DNA of 64,000 bases from Novosphingobium sp. 18050 (lineage in GTDB: Bacteria; Pseudomonadota; Alphaproteobacteria; Sphingomonadales; Sphingomonadaceae): contig NZ_CACSJO010000005.1 of NCBI RefSeq assembly GCF_902706195.1, forward strand, positions 62,001 to 126,000, in the 5' to 3' direction. The notes beneath the pieces are model-generated. The model did not search any database and was not told the origin of the DNA. It was given only the letters and a program-made list of their open reading frames with translations. The position numbers and the translations under genes were made by a program. Positions 18,774 to 27,776 of this stretch are shown here, piece after piece (position 1 is the stretch's first letter; every line of letters begins with the position of its first letter).

Positions 18774-18801
18774 CCGCTGATGCTGAGCCGGTCGAAGCAT
18801 G
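18774..18801. repeat. REP-like palindrome between rpoH and mtgA
   Basis: CCGCTGATGCTGAGCCGGTCGAAGCATG is a variant of the dispersed sphingomonad repeat; its core TGCTGAGC...GTCGAAGCAT matches the 45.8 kb copies. In the mtgA frame it would encode a spurious MLSRSKH-like peptide, so it marks untranslated sequence upstream of the true mtgA start. Confidence 0.75.
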
Positions 18802-18872
18802 CTGGCGCAAACGCCCGACTTTCGACTAGAGAGAACGGGCATTTCTCCCTCAACCAAGGCCCGTCCCTGCCC

Positions 18873-19538
18873 ATGCGTCTTATTGCCAAGTTCATCATCT
18901 GGTTCGTGGCGATCAGCGTGGGACTGGTGGTGCTCTACCGCTTCGTGCCCCCGCCGGTGACAGTGACGATGCTGGTCGACGGCAACGGCATCACCAAGGA
19001 CTGGGAGCCGCTCAGCAATATCGACCGCAACATGGTCGCCGGGGTGATCGCCGCCGAGGACGGAAAGTTCTGCACTCACAATGGCTTCGACACCGACGCT
19101 ATCGAAAAGGCGATGGAGCGCAACGCCAAGGGCGGCCGCCTGCGCGGCGGCTCCACGATCAGCCAGCAGACTGCCAAGAACGTGTTCCTCTGGCAGGGCG
19201 AAGGCTGGACCCGCTACGCCCGCAAGGGGCTGGAGGTCTGGTTCACTTTCCTGATCGAGAACCTGTGGGACAAGCGCCGGATCATGGAAGTCTACCTCAA
19301 CGTCGCCGAGACGGGCATCGGCACTTACGGCGTCGAAGCCGGGGCACAGCGCTACTGGAGCAAGTCGGCCTCTAACCTCTCCACGGCCGAAGCGGGCCGC
19401 ATGGCCGCAGCCCTGCCCAGCCCCAAGACGCGCAGTGTCACCAACCCCGCCGGCTTCACCCGCCGCTACGGCAACACGATCGCCGGACGCATCGGCATGG
19501 TGAAGCGCGACGGCTACGACGCCTGCGTCTACGAATAA
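18873..19538 (+). CDS. mtgA: Monofunctional biosynthetic peptidoglycan transglycosylase
   Basis: Polymerises lipid II into glycan strands at the outer face of the inner membrane. The 221-residue protein has one N-terminal membrane anchor (about residues 5-22) and a GT51 domain with all motifs: EDGKFCTHNGFD with the catalytic Glu62 region, GGSTISQQTAKN, RKGLEVWFT, and IMEVYLNVAETG. Length matches MtgA. The ATG at 18873 is chosen because the frame upstream crosses the rpoH terminator and a REP element. It has no partner genes and ends before a small inverted repeat near 19562-19580. Confidence 0.94.
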   Translation: MRLIAKFIIWFVAISVGLVVLYRFVPPPVTVTMLVDGNGITKDWEPLSNIDRNMVAGVIAAEDGKFCTHNGFDTDAIEKAMERNAKGGRLRGGSTISQQTAKNVFLWQGEGWTRYARKGLEVWFTFLIENLWDKRRIMEVYLNVAETGIGTYGVEAGAQRYWSKSASNLSTAEAGRMAAALPSPKTRSVTNPAGFTRRYGNTIAGRIGMVKRDGYDACVYE

Positions 19539-19877
19539 ACGCACCCGCAAGGCATGCGAACCGCCCGCAGGCGAATGCGGGCTGATTCCGGGAAAACGCG
19601 GACCCGAAACAAAATCCGATCAGCGCCGGAAACACTCCTCCTCAAAACACGGGTAGGAGCCTGCATGCACGTCGCGAACGCTTAAATAGCGGCGAGCGCG
19701 GGCCGGATCAGCCTTATTTAAACGATCCATGGCTTCGCCTGCCACTGCGGAAACGCCTACGGGCCCAGGCGGAGGGAACGCAAAGGGCACTGTCACCCGT
19801 TCCGCCCCGCGCAAACGAAAAGGGGAGGAACCTCGCGGCTCCTCCCCTTCCCTGTTTTCGTCAATCGATCGAAGCGA
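19539..19877. other. Intergenic stretch between convergent mtgA and TonB-receptor genes
   Basis: No convincing gene. It contains a weak CCCGCA/TGCGGG hairpin just after mtgA and the strong TonB-receptor terminator at 19816-19850. Short open frames here have no recognisable family features. Confidence 0.6.
19816..19850 (-). terminator. Terminator of the TonB-receptor gene
   Basis: A 10-bp stem AAGGGGAGGA / TCCTCCCCTT; read on the minus strand it is followed by TTTTCG, 28 bp beyond the stop codon at 19878. Confidence 0.85.
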
Positions 19878-22412
19878 TCAGAAGCCGAAGCTGACCGAAC
19901 CGATGAACGTGCGCGGGGTGCCGATGAAGGCATTCGGCACGTTGGTCTGCGAGGTGCCTGCACCGTCGAAGCCACCGACATAGAGCTTGTCGAAGACGTT
20001 GACGACGTTGAGCTGCAGGAAGGTCCGGTCGCCCAGACCCAGGAAGTCGAGCTTCACCTTCGCGTCGAGGTCGACGAGGGTGTAGGCCGGGGTCTTCTTG
20101 GCATAGACCTGCGTGTTAGCGATCACGATCGCCAGGTTCTGGTCGTTCACGTAGCGCGGACCGGTACGCTTCACCTGCACACCCAGTTCCACCGGACCGA
20201 TGTTGCCGCTGGCGCGGCCACCGATGGTGTAAACCGGTGCGCCCGCTTCACGCTTGCCCTTGGTGGCGGCGTAGATCGGATCGCCTGCAGCGTTAACGCC
20301 GGTCTCGACATCTTCCTTGATCTTCGACTTCAGGTACGAACCGAAAAGGTAAACGCTGAACTCGGGGATCGGGCGAACGGCAAAGCTGCCGTCGATGCCG
20401 TACTTGTCGACGCGACCGAGGTTACGGTAGATCGTGACGTCAAGGTCACGGTCATATGCCGAAGCCAGACGGTTGTCGTAGCGGGTGTACCAACCGGTCA
20501 GCGACGCCTGGATGATGCCCGAGGTATAACGGACGCCAAGGTCGAAGTTGTTGGTGGTTTCCGGGGTCGGATTTGCCGCATCCTGGTCACGCGAGTACCA
20601 GAATGCCTGGTACAGGTTGTCGGTGCCGGGGACCTGCAGGCCCTTCGAGTAGTTGAAGAACACGCTGGCGTTGTCGGTCGCGTCGAACACCACACCGGCA
20701 GTCGGCAGAACCTTGTTGTAGTTAAGGACGCGGTTCTGCGGGGCCTTATAGTTCGGGTTTGCCGTAGCATACGTGGCCTGATCCGCTGCGTTCGTGGTGA
20801 AGCAGTCGACGAAGCCCGATGCGCTGGTGGTAAGGCAGTTGTTGGTCAGGTTGCGCTTGAAGAATGGCGCGCGGACGCCAAGGTTCAGGTGCAAGCTGTC
20901 GTTCATGAAGTCGCCGGTGTATTCACCCGAAACCTGATGCAGGATCGCGTAGGACAGACGATCACGCTTCTGGAGGATGTTGCCATCCGCGTCGGTCAGC
21001 TTCGCATCGGAGAACACGTCGCCGCCGAAGCCGTTGGACTTGAGCAGGCTCAATTCGCCGGTCTGACGGTGACGACCGCGATCGTACGAATAGGCTACGC
21101 GGATGCGGTTATCGTCGTTGATGTCGTAACGCAACGAAGCGATGACACCGATGCGCCAGGTCTCGGTGTTGCTCGGCGCCAGGATACGCACCTGGTCGCG
21201 CGTGTCGCCGTCACCGTTGAGGTCGACGCCGTTGAAGTACGGCGAACCGCCGATGTAACCCGAAATCGGCGTGGTAATCGCGCTGCGCGTTGCATTGGCG
21301 GTCTGTGTGAAGCCACCTTCACGAGCGACAACGGTGCCGCCGCCGTTGGCCTTGGTGTACTGCAGGCTCGGATCGACGTTCAGCGTCAGCTTGTCGGTCA
21401 GCGTGAAGCGCGAATTGATGCGAAGGTTACCGGTGTTCGACGGGTTGAAGCGGTAATCGTAAAGCGAGCCGCAGCTGCTGGCCGCATCCGCAACGCCCGT
21501 GACGCCTGCCGGAACCTGACAATCGGCGATCTCGTAGAAGCGCTCCTTCTTCGTCAGCGGGAAGCGGTTGGTAGCCGAATCCGGGCCGACGGTGCGGGTC
21601 GGGTCGAGACGCAGCGGGGTCGAACCGAAGAAGTTGTTGCGGTTGCGGTTCCAGTGGCCCGCGACCGAGATGAAGTCGCCGTTATCGCCCAGCGGCTGGT
21701 AAATCTTGGCGTTGAACTGCGTCTTGTCGATCTTGCCGATACCGCCGTAGACGGTGTCGTTGGTCGCCTTCGAAGCCGAGAAGAACGCCTTGGTGCCGCT
21801 GGAGTTCAGGACGCCGGTGTCGATCTCGCCGAACATACGGAAGAAGTTGAAGTCGCCGGCCGAGCTCAGGAAACGCACGCCGAAATCATCGTGCGGATTG
21901 CGGGTACGGATGTTGACGGTCGAGCCCGAAGCAGCAGCGGTCGGCGAGTCGACGTCGGTGGTGCCGAGGTTGACGTTGACCTGCTCGATGATTTCCGGGT
22001 CAATTTGCTGGTTCGAATAGAGCGAATAACCGCCCGTGTCGTTCAGCGGAATACCGTCAACGGTCTGCGAGATGCGCGAATCGTCGAAGCCGCGGATGGT
22101 CAGCGTACCGCCTGCCGAACCGAAAGCGTCGTTGTTCTGGAAGCTGACGCCCGGCATCAGGTTGATGGTGTCGTTGATCGTCTGGCCGGGAACCTGAGCG
22201 GAGATGATCTCCTGAGTCAGGACCTGCTTGGCCTTCGAAGTGTTGGGAACCTGCACGCCGGCAACGCCGCGCTGGACCTGGCCGGTGACGACGATCGTGC
22301 TTTCTTCGAAGTCGACCGCACCGGTCGACTGGGCGAAGGCGGGAAGCGCTGCCGCTGCGGCGCCCAGCGCCAGCGTGCTGGTCGCGATCTTGAGAAGAGT
22401 GTGGGATTTCAT
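19878..22412 (-). CDS. TonB-dependent receptor
   Basis: An 844-residue outer-membrane active-transport receptor. A signal peptide (about residues 1-28, cleaved after LPAFA) is followed by the TonB-box-like ESTIVVTG, the plug domain (INDTINLMPGVSFQNND, LTIRGFDDSRISQTVDGIPLND, VNVNLGTTDVDSPTAAASGSTVNI) and a long barrel ending in terminal Phe (IGSVSFGF). The QVPGQTINDTIN and YSLYSNQQIDPE motifs are common in sphingomonad receptors of unknown substrate. It is divergent from a CDF zinc exporter across an AT-rich region with a TGTGAC/GTCACA dyad. Substrate (siderophore, sugar or other) is not assigned. Confidence 0.93.
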   Translation of the reverse strand: MKSHTLLKIATSTLALGAAAAALPAFAQSTGAVDFEESTIVVTGQVQRGVAGVQVPNTSKAKQVLTQEIISAQVPGQTINDTINLMPGVSFQNNDAFGSAGGTLTIRGFDDSRISQTVDGIPLNDTGGYSLYSNQQIDPEIIEQVNVNLGTTDVDSPTAAASGSTVNIRTRNPHDDFGVRFLSSAGDFNFFRMFGEIDTGVLNSSGTKAFFSASKATNDTVYGGIGKIDKTQFNAKIYQPLGDNGDFISVAGHWNRNRNNFFGSTPLRLDPTRTVGPDSATNRFPLTKKERFYEIADCQVPAGVTGVADAASSCGSLYDYRFNPSNTGNLRINSRFTLTDKLTLNVDPSLQYTKANGGGTVVAREGGFTQTANATRSAITTPISGYIGGSPYFNGVDLNGDGDTRDQVRILAPSNTETWRIGVIASLRYDINDDNRIRVAYSYDRGRHRQTGELSLLKSNGFGGDVFSDAKLTDADGNILQKRDRLSYAILHQVSGEYTGDFMNDSLHLNLGVRAPFFKRNLTNNCLTTSASGFVDCFTTNAADQATYATANPNYKAPQNRVLNYNKVLPTAGVVFDATDNASVFFNYSKGLQVPGTDNLYQAFWYSRDQDAANPTPETTNNFDLGVRYTSGIIQASLTGWYTRYDNRLASAYDRDLDVTIYRNLGRVDKYGIDGSFAVRPIPEFSVYLFGSYLKSKIKEDVETGVNAAGDPIYAATKGKREAGAPVYTIGGRASGNIGPVELGVQVKRTGPRYVNDQNLAIVIANTQVYAKKTPAYTLVDLDAKVKLDFLGLGDRTFLQLNVVNVFDKLYVGGFDGAGTSQTNVPNAFIGTPRTFIGSVSFGF

Positions 22413-22798
22413 TTTATGCCCCTGAGCTTGTCAGACTGAAGTGGTCACAATGTGCGACGAACTGCTTGCGCCGCATGATTGCTGCGGCTGCTAAGAGCAG
22501 CGAGATATGACAACTTTCTGACATTTGGGAATCATTTGACTACAGCGACGCGAAATTTTGTGACACTATGGTCACATTTGCAATATTTTGTGATTTATTT
22601 CCATATATTACAGCATGTTGCGCTTTACGCCGCATAGCGCCCGGTGGCATAAATGTCACGTCGATCAGAAACCGATTGCTGCACCTGCGGCACGCAATCA
22701 CAAGAGAAAATCAATCACTTCGCCAGCGCAGTGCGATGCGGCGTGTGATGTTACGTCATAGCTTGATGCCCGCAGGCAACACGTGCCAATCCCCTTCC
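22413..22798. other. AT-rich divergent promoter region (TonB receptor / CDF exporter)
   Basis: No gene. The segment about 22500-22640 is much richer in A and T than its surroundings and includes an 18-bp dyad at 22559-22576 plus a further GGTCACAA at 22443. It probably carries the promoters of both divergent genes. Confidence 0.6.
22559..22576. promoter_or_regulatory. 18-bp palindromic operator candidate
   Basis: TGTGAC-N6-GTCACA, a perfect dyad. It resembles CRP/FNR-type sites, but the spacing between TGTGA and TCACA is 8 instead of 6. A matching half-site lies at 22443-22450. The cognate regulator is unknown. Confidence 0.45.
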
Positions 22799-23770
22799 AT
22801 GGGCGCTGGACATCATCACGGACATTCGCACGGGCACAACCATACGCATGGCCATGGCCACTCCCACGGCCACGCGCACCATGCCCCGCCTGCAACGGGC
22901 AGCGTCGGCAAGGCTTTCGCCGTCGCCGTTTCGCTCAATCTCGTGTTCGTCGTGGCGGAGATCGCCGCAGGGCTGCTCAGCGGCTCGATGGCGCTGCTGG
23001 CGGACGCCGGGCATAATTTGTCGGACGTGCTTTCGCTGATGCTGGCCTGGGGCGCCAGCGTGCTGGCGGCGCGCCCACCCTCCGAGCGTTTTACTTATGG
23101 ACTGAAAAGTTCGTCAATCCTCGCGGCCATTGCCAATGCAGCCCTGCTGTGGGTGGCTATCGGCGCAATCCTGGTCGAGACGATCCGCCGCATGGCCGAT
23201 CCCGAGCCGGTCGCGGGCACGATGATGATGATCGTTGCCGGGTTAGGTATCGCGGTCAACGCGCTCTCCGCGCTGCTGTTCGCCAAGGGCGCTAAGTCGG
23301 ACCTGAACCTGCGCGCCGCTTTCGTCCATCTTATGGCCGACGCGCTGGTTTCGGTGGGCGTGGTGATCGCAGGCATCGTCATCGCTACCACCGGATGGGC
23401 GCTGGTCGATCCGATCGCCTCGCTGGTGATTACCGCCGTGATCGGCTGGTCGAGCTGGGGCCTGCTGCGCGATTCGCTCCACATGGGCATGCTGGGGGTG
23501 CCGGAAGGTATCGACGGGCCCAAGGTCCGCGCCTTCCTGGAAAGTCAGCCGGGCGTCACTCGCGTGCACGACCTTCACATCTGGCCGATGAGCACCACCG
23601 AAACCGCGCTCACTGCGCACCTGCTGATGCCGGGAGGCCAGCCGGGCGACGCGTTCCTGTGTGCGCTGGCCGACGGCCTTGCCCACGAATTCGGCATCGG
23701 TCACCCCACGATCCAGATTGAAACGGACGCCGCGAGCCCTTGTGCGCTGGAAAGCGAAGCGGTGGTCTAG
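22799..23770 (+). CDS. Cation diffusion facilitator (CDF) zinc/cobalt exporter
   Basis: An approximately 323-residue inner-membrane metal/proton antiporter (ZitB/CzcD-like). The N-terminal tail after the ATG at 22799 holds 14 histidines in about 28 residues, a metal-binding tail. Six membrane segments follow, with LLADAGHNLSDVLSL (HxxxD metal site) in TM2 and LMADALVSVGVV (second HxxxD-equivalent region, here HLMADA) in TM5, then a cytoplasmic domain with HDLHIWPMSTTETALTAHL. The frame is open upstream to 22568, but that portion is AT-rich promoter sequence. Start is not backed by a clear Shine-Dalgarno. Confidence 0.88.
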   Translation: MGAGHHHGHSHGHNHTHGHGHSHGHAHHAPPATGSVGKAFAVAVSLNLVFVVAEIAAGLLSGSMALLADAGHNLSDVLSLMLAWGASVLAARPPSERFTYGLKSSSILAAIANAALLWVAIGAILVETIRRMADPEPVAGTMMMIVAGLGIAVNALSALLFAKGAKSDLNLRAAFVHLMADALVSVGVVIAGIVIATTGWALVDPIASLVITAVIGWSSWGLLRDSLHMGMLGVPEGIDGPKVRAFLESQPGVTRVHDLHIWPMSTTETALTAHLLMPGGQPGDAFLCALADGLAHEFGIGHPTIQIETDAASPCALESEAVV

Positions 23771-23805
23771 GTTCGATAGCGAGCCGCCACACCCGCGCCC
23801 TCACC

Positions 23806-24186
23806 CTAGCGCGGATGACGAGCGGCCAGCGCGATTCCGGCCAGGTTCTGCTCGCGCTTGATCCAACGGACCCGCCCCGGCGGGGCGTTACCGGCGAGGG
23901 CAAGGAAAGTAGCGGCATGGCCCGGCGCCGCCCGGCCGCTCCGCAGGACCGCATCCGCCTCGTCGATGATCTGGCGCGCATCGCCGATCAATTCGACATC
24001 GGCAAGGCCGGCCGACTTTGTCAGTTCCAGCGCGCAGATCAGGGCCAGCCACTCCGCGTCGGCGTTGTTGCCCTGCCCCAGGTCGTCGAAAAGATGCACC
24101 GCGCCGCGCATAACGACGGCCACTTCGATCCGTCCGGGGTTGGGCCGGCAGCCGCCGTCGAAGAATACTTTCAGCCTGCGCCGCAT
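23806..24186 (-). CDS. RNase H-fold (reverse-transcriptase-like / RnhA-like) protein
   Basis: A 126-residue protein with the acidic residues of an RNase H active site: Asp in KVFFDGGCRPNPG, Glu in NNADAEWLALICAL, and Asp in VELIGDARQIIDEAD. It is shorter and more divergent than RnhA and probably belongs to the plant-type or RVT_3 RNase H-like group. The ATG at 24186 is preferred over 24228 because the clpX terminator (24213-24245) lies in between. It lies downstream of clpX on the same strand, beyond that terminator. Nuclease activity is inferred only. Confidence 0.72.
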   Translation of the reverse strand: MRRRLKVFFDGGCRPNPGRIEVAVVMRGAVHLFDDLGQGNNADAEWLALICALELTKSAGLADVELIGDARQIIDEADAVLRSGRAAPGHAATFLALAGNAPPGRVRWIKREQNLAGIALAARHPR

Positions 24187-24212
24187 GATCGTCGTTTCCG
24201 TCCGCTTCCCAA

Positions 24213-24245
24213 CGAAAAGGCCGCCCACCTTGCGGAGGGCGGCCC
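24213..24245 (-). terminator. Intrinsic terminator of clpX
   Basis: On the minus strand GGGCCGCCC and GGGCGGCC form the stem around about 10 nt, followed by TTTTCG, 59 bp beyond the clpX stop. Confidence 0.85.
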
Positions 24246-24303
24246 TTCAATTTGCCGTGCCGAAGCGTGCCGCCCTCAGGCGACTTCTTCCGCTCCGCTG
24301 CCC

Positions 24304-25566
24304 TTAGGCAGCTTCCTCGGCCTTGTCGCCCTTGAGGACGCGGACAGGTTCCTTGCGGCCCTCCACAACGTCCTTGTCGACCACGACTTCGGCGATATCA
24401 CGCTCAGTCGGCAGGTCGAACATCGTGTCGAGCAGCAGCCCTTCCACGATCGAGCGAAGCCCACGTGCGCCAGTCTTGCGCTCGATCGCCTTCTTGGCGA
24501 TCGCTTCGAGCGCGTCTTCGGTGAACGTGAGTTCCACGTCCTCCAGCTCGAACAGGCGAGCGTACTGCTTGATCAGCGCGTTCTTGGGCTCCTTCAGGAT
24601 CTTGACCAGCGCCTCGATGTCGAGGTCATTCAAGGTCGCGATCACCGGCAGACGACCGACGAACTCGGGGATCAGGCCAAACTTCAGCAGATCCTCAGGC
24701 TCGGCCTTCTGGAGCAGTTCACCCACGCGGCGCTTGTCCGGGTCGGCGACATGCGCGCCAAAACCGATCGAACGCTTCTGCAGGCGGTCGGCGATGATCT
24801 TGTCGAGACCGGCGAAAGCACCGCCGCAGATGAACAGGATGTTGGTCGTGTCCACCTGCAGGAATTCCTGCTGCGGGTGCTTACGACCGCCCTGCGGCGG
24901 AACCGAAGCCGTGGTGCCTTCCATCAGCTTGAGCAGCGCCTGCTGCACGCCTTCGCCCGACACGTCGCGCGTGATCGACGGGTTTTCGGCCTTGCGGCTG
25001 ATCTTGTCGATCTCGTCGATGTAGACGATGCCCTGCTGCGCCTTCTCGACATTGTAGTCGGACGACTGGAGCAGCTTGAGGATGATGTTCTCCACATCCT
25101 CGCCCACGTAACCGGCTTCGGTCAGCGTGGTGGCATCGGCCATGGTGAAGGGCACGTCGAACGTCTTGGCCAGCGTCTGCGCAAGCAGCGTCTTGCCCGA
25201 ACCGGTCGGACCGACGAGCAGGATGTTCGACTTCGAAAGCTCGACGTCGCCCTGCTTGCCGCTGTGCTTGAGGCGCTTGTAGTGGTTGTGGACAGCCACC
25301 GACAGGACCCGCTTGGCGCGTTCCTGACCGATCACGTAGTCGTTCAGCGTCTCGCAGATTTCGCGGGGAGAGACGACTTCGCCGTCCTTGCGTCCCGCGA
25401 TCCCGGCCTTCGTTTCTTCGCGAATGATGTCGTTGCAAAGCTCGACGCATTCGTCGCAGATGAAGACCGTAGGGCCCGCGATCAGCTTGCGCACTTCGTG
25501 CTGCGACTTACCGCAGAAGCTGCAGTAGAGGGTGCTTTTCGCGTCAGATCCGCTCAATTTCGTCAT
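24304..25566 (-). CDS. clpX: ATP-dependent Clp protease ATP-binding subunit ClpX
   Basis: AAA+ unfoldase that feeds substrates, including cell-cycle regulators in alphaproteobacteria, to ClpP. The 420-residue protein has an N-terminal C4 zinc finger (YCSFCGKSQ and [10 protein letters not shown]), Walker A GPTGSGKT (about residue 117), Walker [11 protein letters not shown], the pore/RKH-loop region and the sensor segment [11 protein letters not shown] near the C-terminus. It lies downstream of clpP on the same strand with 133 bp between them. It ends at an intrinsic terminator about 60 bp downstream. Confidence 0.98.
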   Translation of the reverse strand: MTKLSGSDAKSTLYCSFCGKSQHEVRKLIAGPTVFICDECVELCNDIIREETKAGIAGRKDGEVVSPREICETLNDYVIGQERAKRVLSVAVHNHYKRLKHSGKQGDVELSKSNILLVGPTGSGKTLLAQTLAKTFDVPFTMADATTLTEAGYVGEDVENIILKLLQSSDYNVEKAQQGIVYIDEIDKISRKAENPSITRDVSGEGVQQALLKLMEGTTASVPPQGGRKHPQQEFLQVDTTNILFICGGAFAGLDKIIADRLQKRSIGFGAHVADPDKRRVGELLQKAEPEDLLKFGLIPEFVGRLPVIATLNDLDIEALVKILKEPKNALIKQYARLFELEDVELTFTEDALEAIAKKAIERKTGARGLRSIVEGLLLDTMFDLPTERDIAEVVVDKDVVEGRKEPVRVLKGDKAEEAA

Positions 25567-25699
25567 TTTCCGTCTTTAGCCTCCAATCGAGGCGACTCGT
25601 CCACTCTACCCCGTGGGGGACCGGTTTTGCAATCCTAGTGCCAATTCCTTGCCATAGACTGAAAAACACGGTCCCATTTCAGGGCATCAGGCCATCCGT

Positions 25700-26365
25700 T
25701 CAGGCAGCGGGCTTGTCACCTTCCGGGCGGGTCTCGAAAACCTTGTCAACGAGGCCGAAGGCCAGCGCTTCATCGGCTTCGAGGAACGTGTCGCGGTCCA
25801 TCGCCTTCTCGATTTCGTCGAGGGTCTTGCCCGTGTACTTCACGTAGAGATCGTTCAGGCGGCGGCGCATCCGCAGGATTTCGCGTGCCTGGATCTCGAT
25901 GTCGCTGGCCATGCCCTGCGCACCGCCCGAGGGCTGATGCACCATGATGCGGGCATTGGGCAGCGCGATGCGCATGCCGGGTTCGCCGGCGGCGAGCAGG
26001 AAGCTGCCCATCGAGGCAGCCTGGCCGATGCACACGGTCGAGACGCGCGGCTTGATGTACTGCATGGTGTCGTGGATCGCCATGCCGGCAGTCACCACGC
26101 CGCCCGGCGAGTTGATGTACATCGAAATATCCTTCGAGGGATTTTCCGATTCGAGGAACAGCAGCTGCGCAACGATCAGCGAGGCCATATGGTCTTCGAC
26201 CTGGCCGGTGATGAACACGATGCGCTCGCGCAGGAGGCGCGAATAGATGTCGAAGGAGCGTTCGCCGCGGCTGGTCTGCTCGACGACCATCGGCACGAGC
26301 GCACCGGTCACGGGATCGGTGTGGAACTTTCCTTGGGCGCCCGAAGCGCCAAACAGGTCGAGCAT
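25700..26365 (-). CDS. clpP: ATP-dependent Clp protease proteolytic subunit ClpP
   Basis: Serine protease that forms the tetradecameric chamber for ClpX. The protein is about 221 residues. The catalytic Ser lies in [11 protein letters not shown], the His in [11 protein letters not shown], and the Asp follows in the DLYVKYTG region. The start chosen is the ATG at 26365, which sits 5 nt after a GAGGA Shine-Dalgarno; an ATG at 26377 lies within that signal. A promoter-like TTGAAT-N17-GACATA (26421-26393) would give a transcript with a leader of about 20 nt. The gene order tig-[mddA-like]-clpP-clpX is the usual tig-clpP-clpX order with one insertion. Confidence 0.97.
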   Translation of the reverse strand: MLDLFGASGAQGKFHTDPVTGALVPMVVEQTSRGERSFDIYSRLLRERIVFITGQVEDHMASLIVAQLLFLESENPSKDISMYINSPGGVVTAGMAIHDTMQYIKPRVSTVCIGQAASMGSFLLAAGEPGMRIALPNARIMVHQPSGGAQGMASDIEIQAREILRMRRRLNDLYVKYTGKTLDEIEKAMDRDTFLEADEALAFGLVDKVFETRPEGDKPAA

Positions 26366-26392
26366 GGGAGTCCTCATTTGGGTTGGACCGCC

Positions 26393-26421
26393 TATGTCGC
26401 GTGGCCGGGCCAGACATTCAA
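26393..26421 (-). promoter_or_regulatory. Candidate clpP promoter
   Basis: On the minus strand CTTGAAT, 17-nt spacing and GACATA. The CTTGAA -35 resembles sigma-32 and alphaproteobacterial housekeeping promoters. Placement gives a leader of about 20 nt before the clpP ATG. Confidence 0.4.
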
Positions 26422-26802
26422 GGGGATTAACCGATCAATCGGCACCGCGCTTGGGACAACTCTGTTGGAAGGGGCTGCACGGGCACGCATATTCGCCTTC
26501 GCATCCCGTGCCGGAAGGCAGGTTCTCCCTTATGGGCCGATCCGCATCATCGTCCTCGCCCAACCTAGCCTAGCCGGGCTGCCGCTGGCTTTGGGCGGCG
26601 GGGCGGTGCCCACCGGCTCGCCCGGGCGTCAATCGGTATGGAAACCAACGAGCCCGTCACCTCGCCCTCCTCGCCGATCGATCTCGTTATCGGCGATCAC
26701 TGCCTGGACCTCGGCGCGGGCAGCGAGAGTGTGCGCAGCGCCGTCCTCACCAACCCCGGCCCGCATCTCTGGTGGAAACAGGCGGCCCCGGTACGTTCGC
26801 CG
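26422..26802. other. Intergenic stretch between clpP and the MddA-like gene
   Basis: No supported gene. A short open frame on the plus strand from 26638 runs into sequence antisense to the methyltransferase and matches no family I recognise. A CCGAT-CA-ATCGG palindrome lies near 26431-26442. Possibly a decayed gene remnant. Confidence 0.4.
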
Positions 26803-27540
26803 TCAAGCCCGCGGGCGACGCCTGGGGACAAGCATTCCCGTGCTCGCCCGGTATCGGACGTAATCCTCGCCGAACACGCCGATCAGGTCGCGCTCCTCGA
26901 AACGAATCGCAACGATCATGAAGACGGAGAGCGCGGCGGCCAGCAGCAGGTGCCCCGCAGTCATCAGCGGCGTCGCCCAGAAAGCGAGGAAGAAACCGGA
27001 ATAAAGCGGGTGCCGTACCAGCCGGTAGAAGAATGGCTGGCGAAGGACCGCCGGTGCGGCCATTTTCCCGCGCAAGTTGTTCCAGACCTGCGTGAGGCCG
27101 AACAATTCGAAGTGGCTGATAAGAAACGTACTTAACAGCACGATCAGCCAGCCGGCGGCGAATAGCGCCCACAGCAGCCCTGCCCCCAGCGGAGTGCCGA
27201 CCGACCAGACCACGGCGGGGATCGGCCGCCAGAACACCATCAGGACGATCAGGGCGGCGCTGGCGGCAAACACATAGAAGCTGCGCTCGATCGGCTGCGG
27301 CATGATTCGTGTCCACGCCGCCTTGAAGCCCGGCCGGGCCATTACGCTGTGCTGCACCGCGAACAGGAGAATGAGGGCAAGGTCGATCACCGCAGCCACA
27401 CCGGCAGCAGTGGCAGGGCCGCCTGCGTCGACAGTACGCGGCAAAACCGGCAGTCCGGCAACGAATGCAATCAACCCAAGGAACGTCGCAAAGAATACCG
27501 CGTAGGAAATTCCGCCGAACAGAAGAAAGATAATGCGCAT
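26803..27540 (-). CDS. Membrane S-methyltransferase, MddA/isoprenylcysteine-methyltransferase-like
   Basis: A 245-residue integral-membrane methyltransferase of the PEMT/ICMT/NnrU superfamily with 5-6 membrane helices. Recognisable blocks are FAVQHSVMARPGFK, PIERSFYVFAAS, LFGLTQVWNNL and the SAM-binding C-terminal signature FFYRLVRHPLYSGFF plus FEERDL. This pattern closely resembles MddA, which methylates methanethiol to dimethyl sulfide; that reading is from family memory. The gene sits between tig and clpP on the same strand, with a tig terminator before it. Alternative: a generic ICMT-like enzyme. Confidence 0.72.
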   Translation of the reverse strand: MRIIFLLFGGISYAVFFATFLGLIAFVAGLPVLPRTVDAGGPATAAGVAAVIDLALILLFAVQHSVMARPGFKAAWTRIMPQPIERSFYVFAASAALIVLMVFWRPIPAVVWSVGTPLGAGLLWALFAAGWLIVLLSTFLISHFELFGLTQVWNNLRGKMAAPAVLRQPFFYRLVRHPLYSGFFLAFWATPLMTAGHLLLAAALSVFMIVAIRFEERDLIGVFGEDYVRYRASTGMLVPRRRPRA

Positions 27541-27714
27541 CCCGGCCCCCCAAGATTGCTTTCTTTAGCGATAATAACACAGAGATAATTCATTGTCAGT
27601 TTCCCCGAAAATACCCGGTACTTTGACGCAAACTTCCTGATAAGATTGACATGGCACGCAATGGTAAGCGGCCGGCGCCATGTCCGCAAAGGACCGACTC
27701 GCCGGGCCCGAACG

Positions 27715-27751
27715 AAAACGGCCCGGCGCATTGCTGCACCGGGCCGTTTTT
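27715..27751 (-). terminator. Intrinsic terminator of tig
   Basis: A 12-bp stem AAAACGGCCCGG / CCGGGCCGTTTT around a 12-nt loop. On the minus strand the hairpin ends in the encoded T-run, 26 bp beyond the tig stop, separating tig from the MddA-like gene. Confidence 0.85.
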
Positions 27752-27776
27752 CGAAACGGTCGAACCGTAAGGAGGA

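Noticed and set aside
18738-18872. N-terminal extension of mtgA
   Set aside because: Passes through the rpoH terminator tail and a REP element; the transmembrane anchor of MtgA starts at 18873.
20889-22439. Long plus-strand open frame across the TonB receptor
   Set aside because: Antisense shadow of a clear TonB-dependent receptor with plug, barrel and terminal Phe; product has no recognisable domain.
23740-25638. Long plus-strand open frame across clpX
   Set aside because: Antisense shadow of clpX, which has every expected motif.
26638-26802. Possible small gene on the plus strand upstream of the MddA-like gene
   Set aside because: Good-looking first residues but no Shine-Dalgarno, no family match, and it continues into antisense of the methyltransferase.
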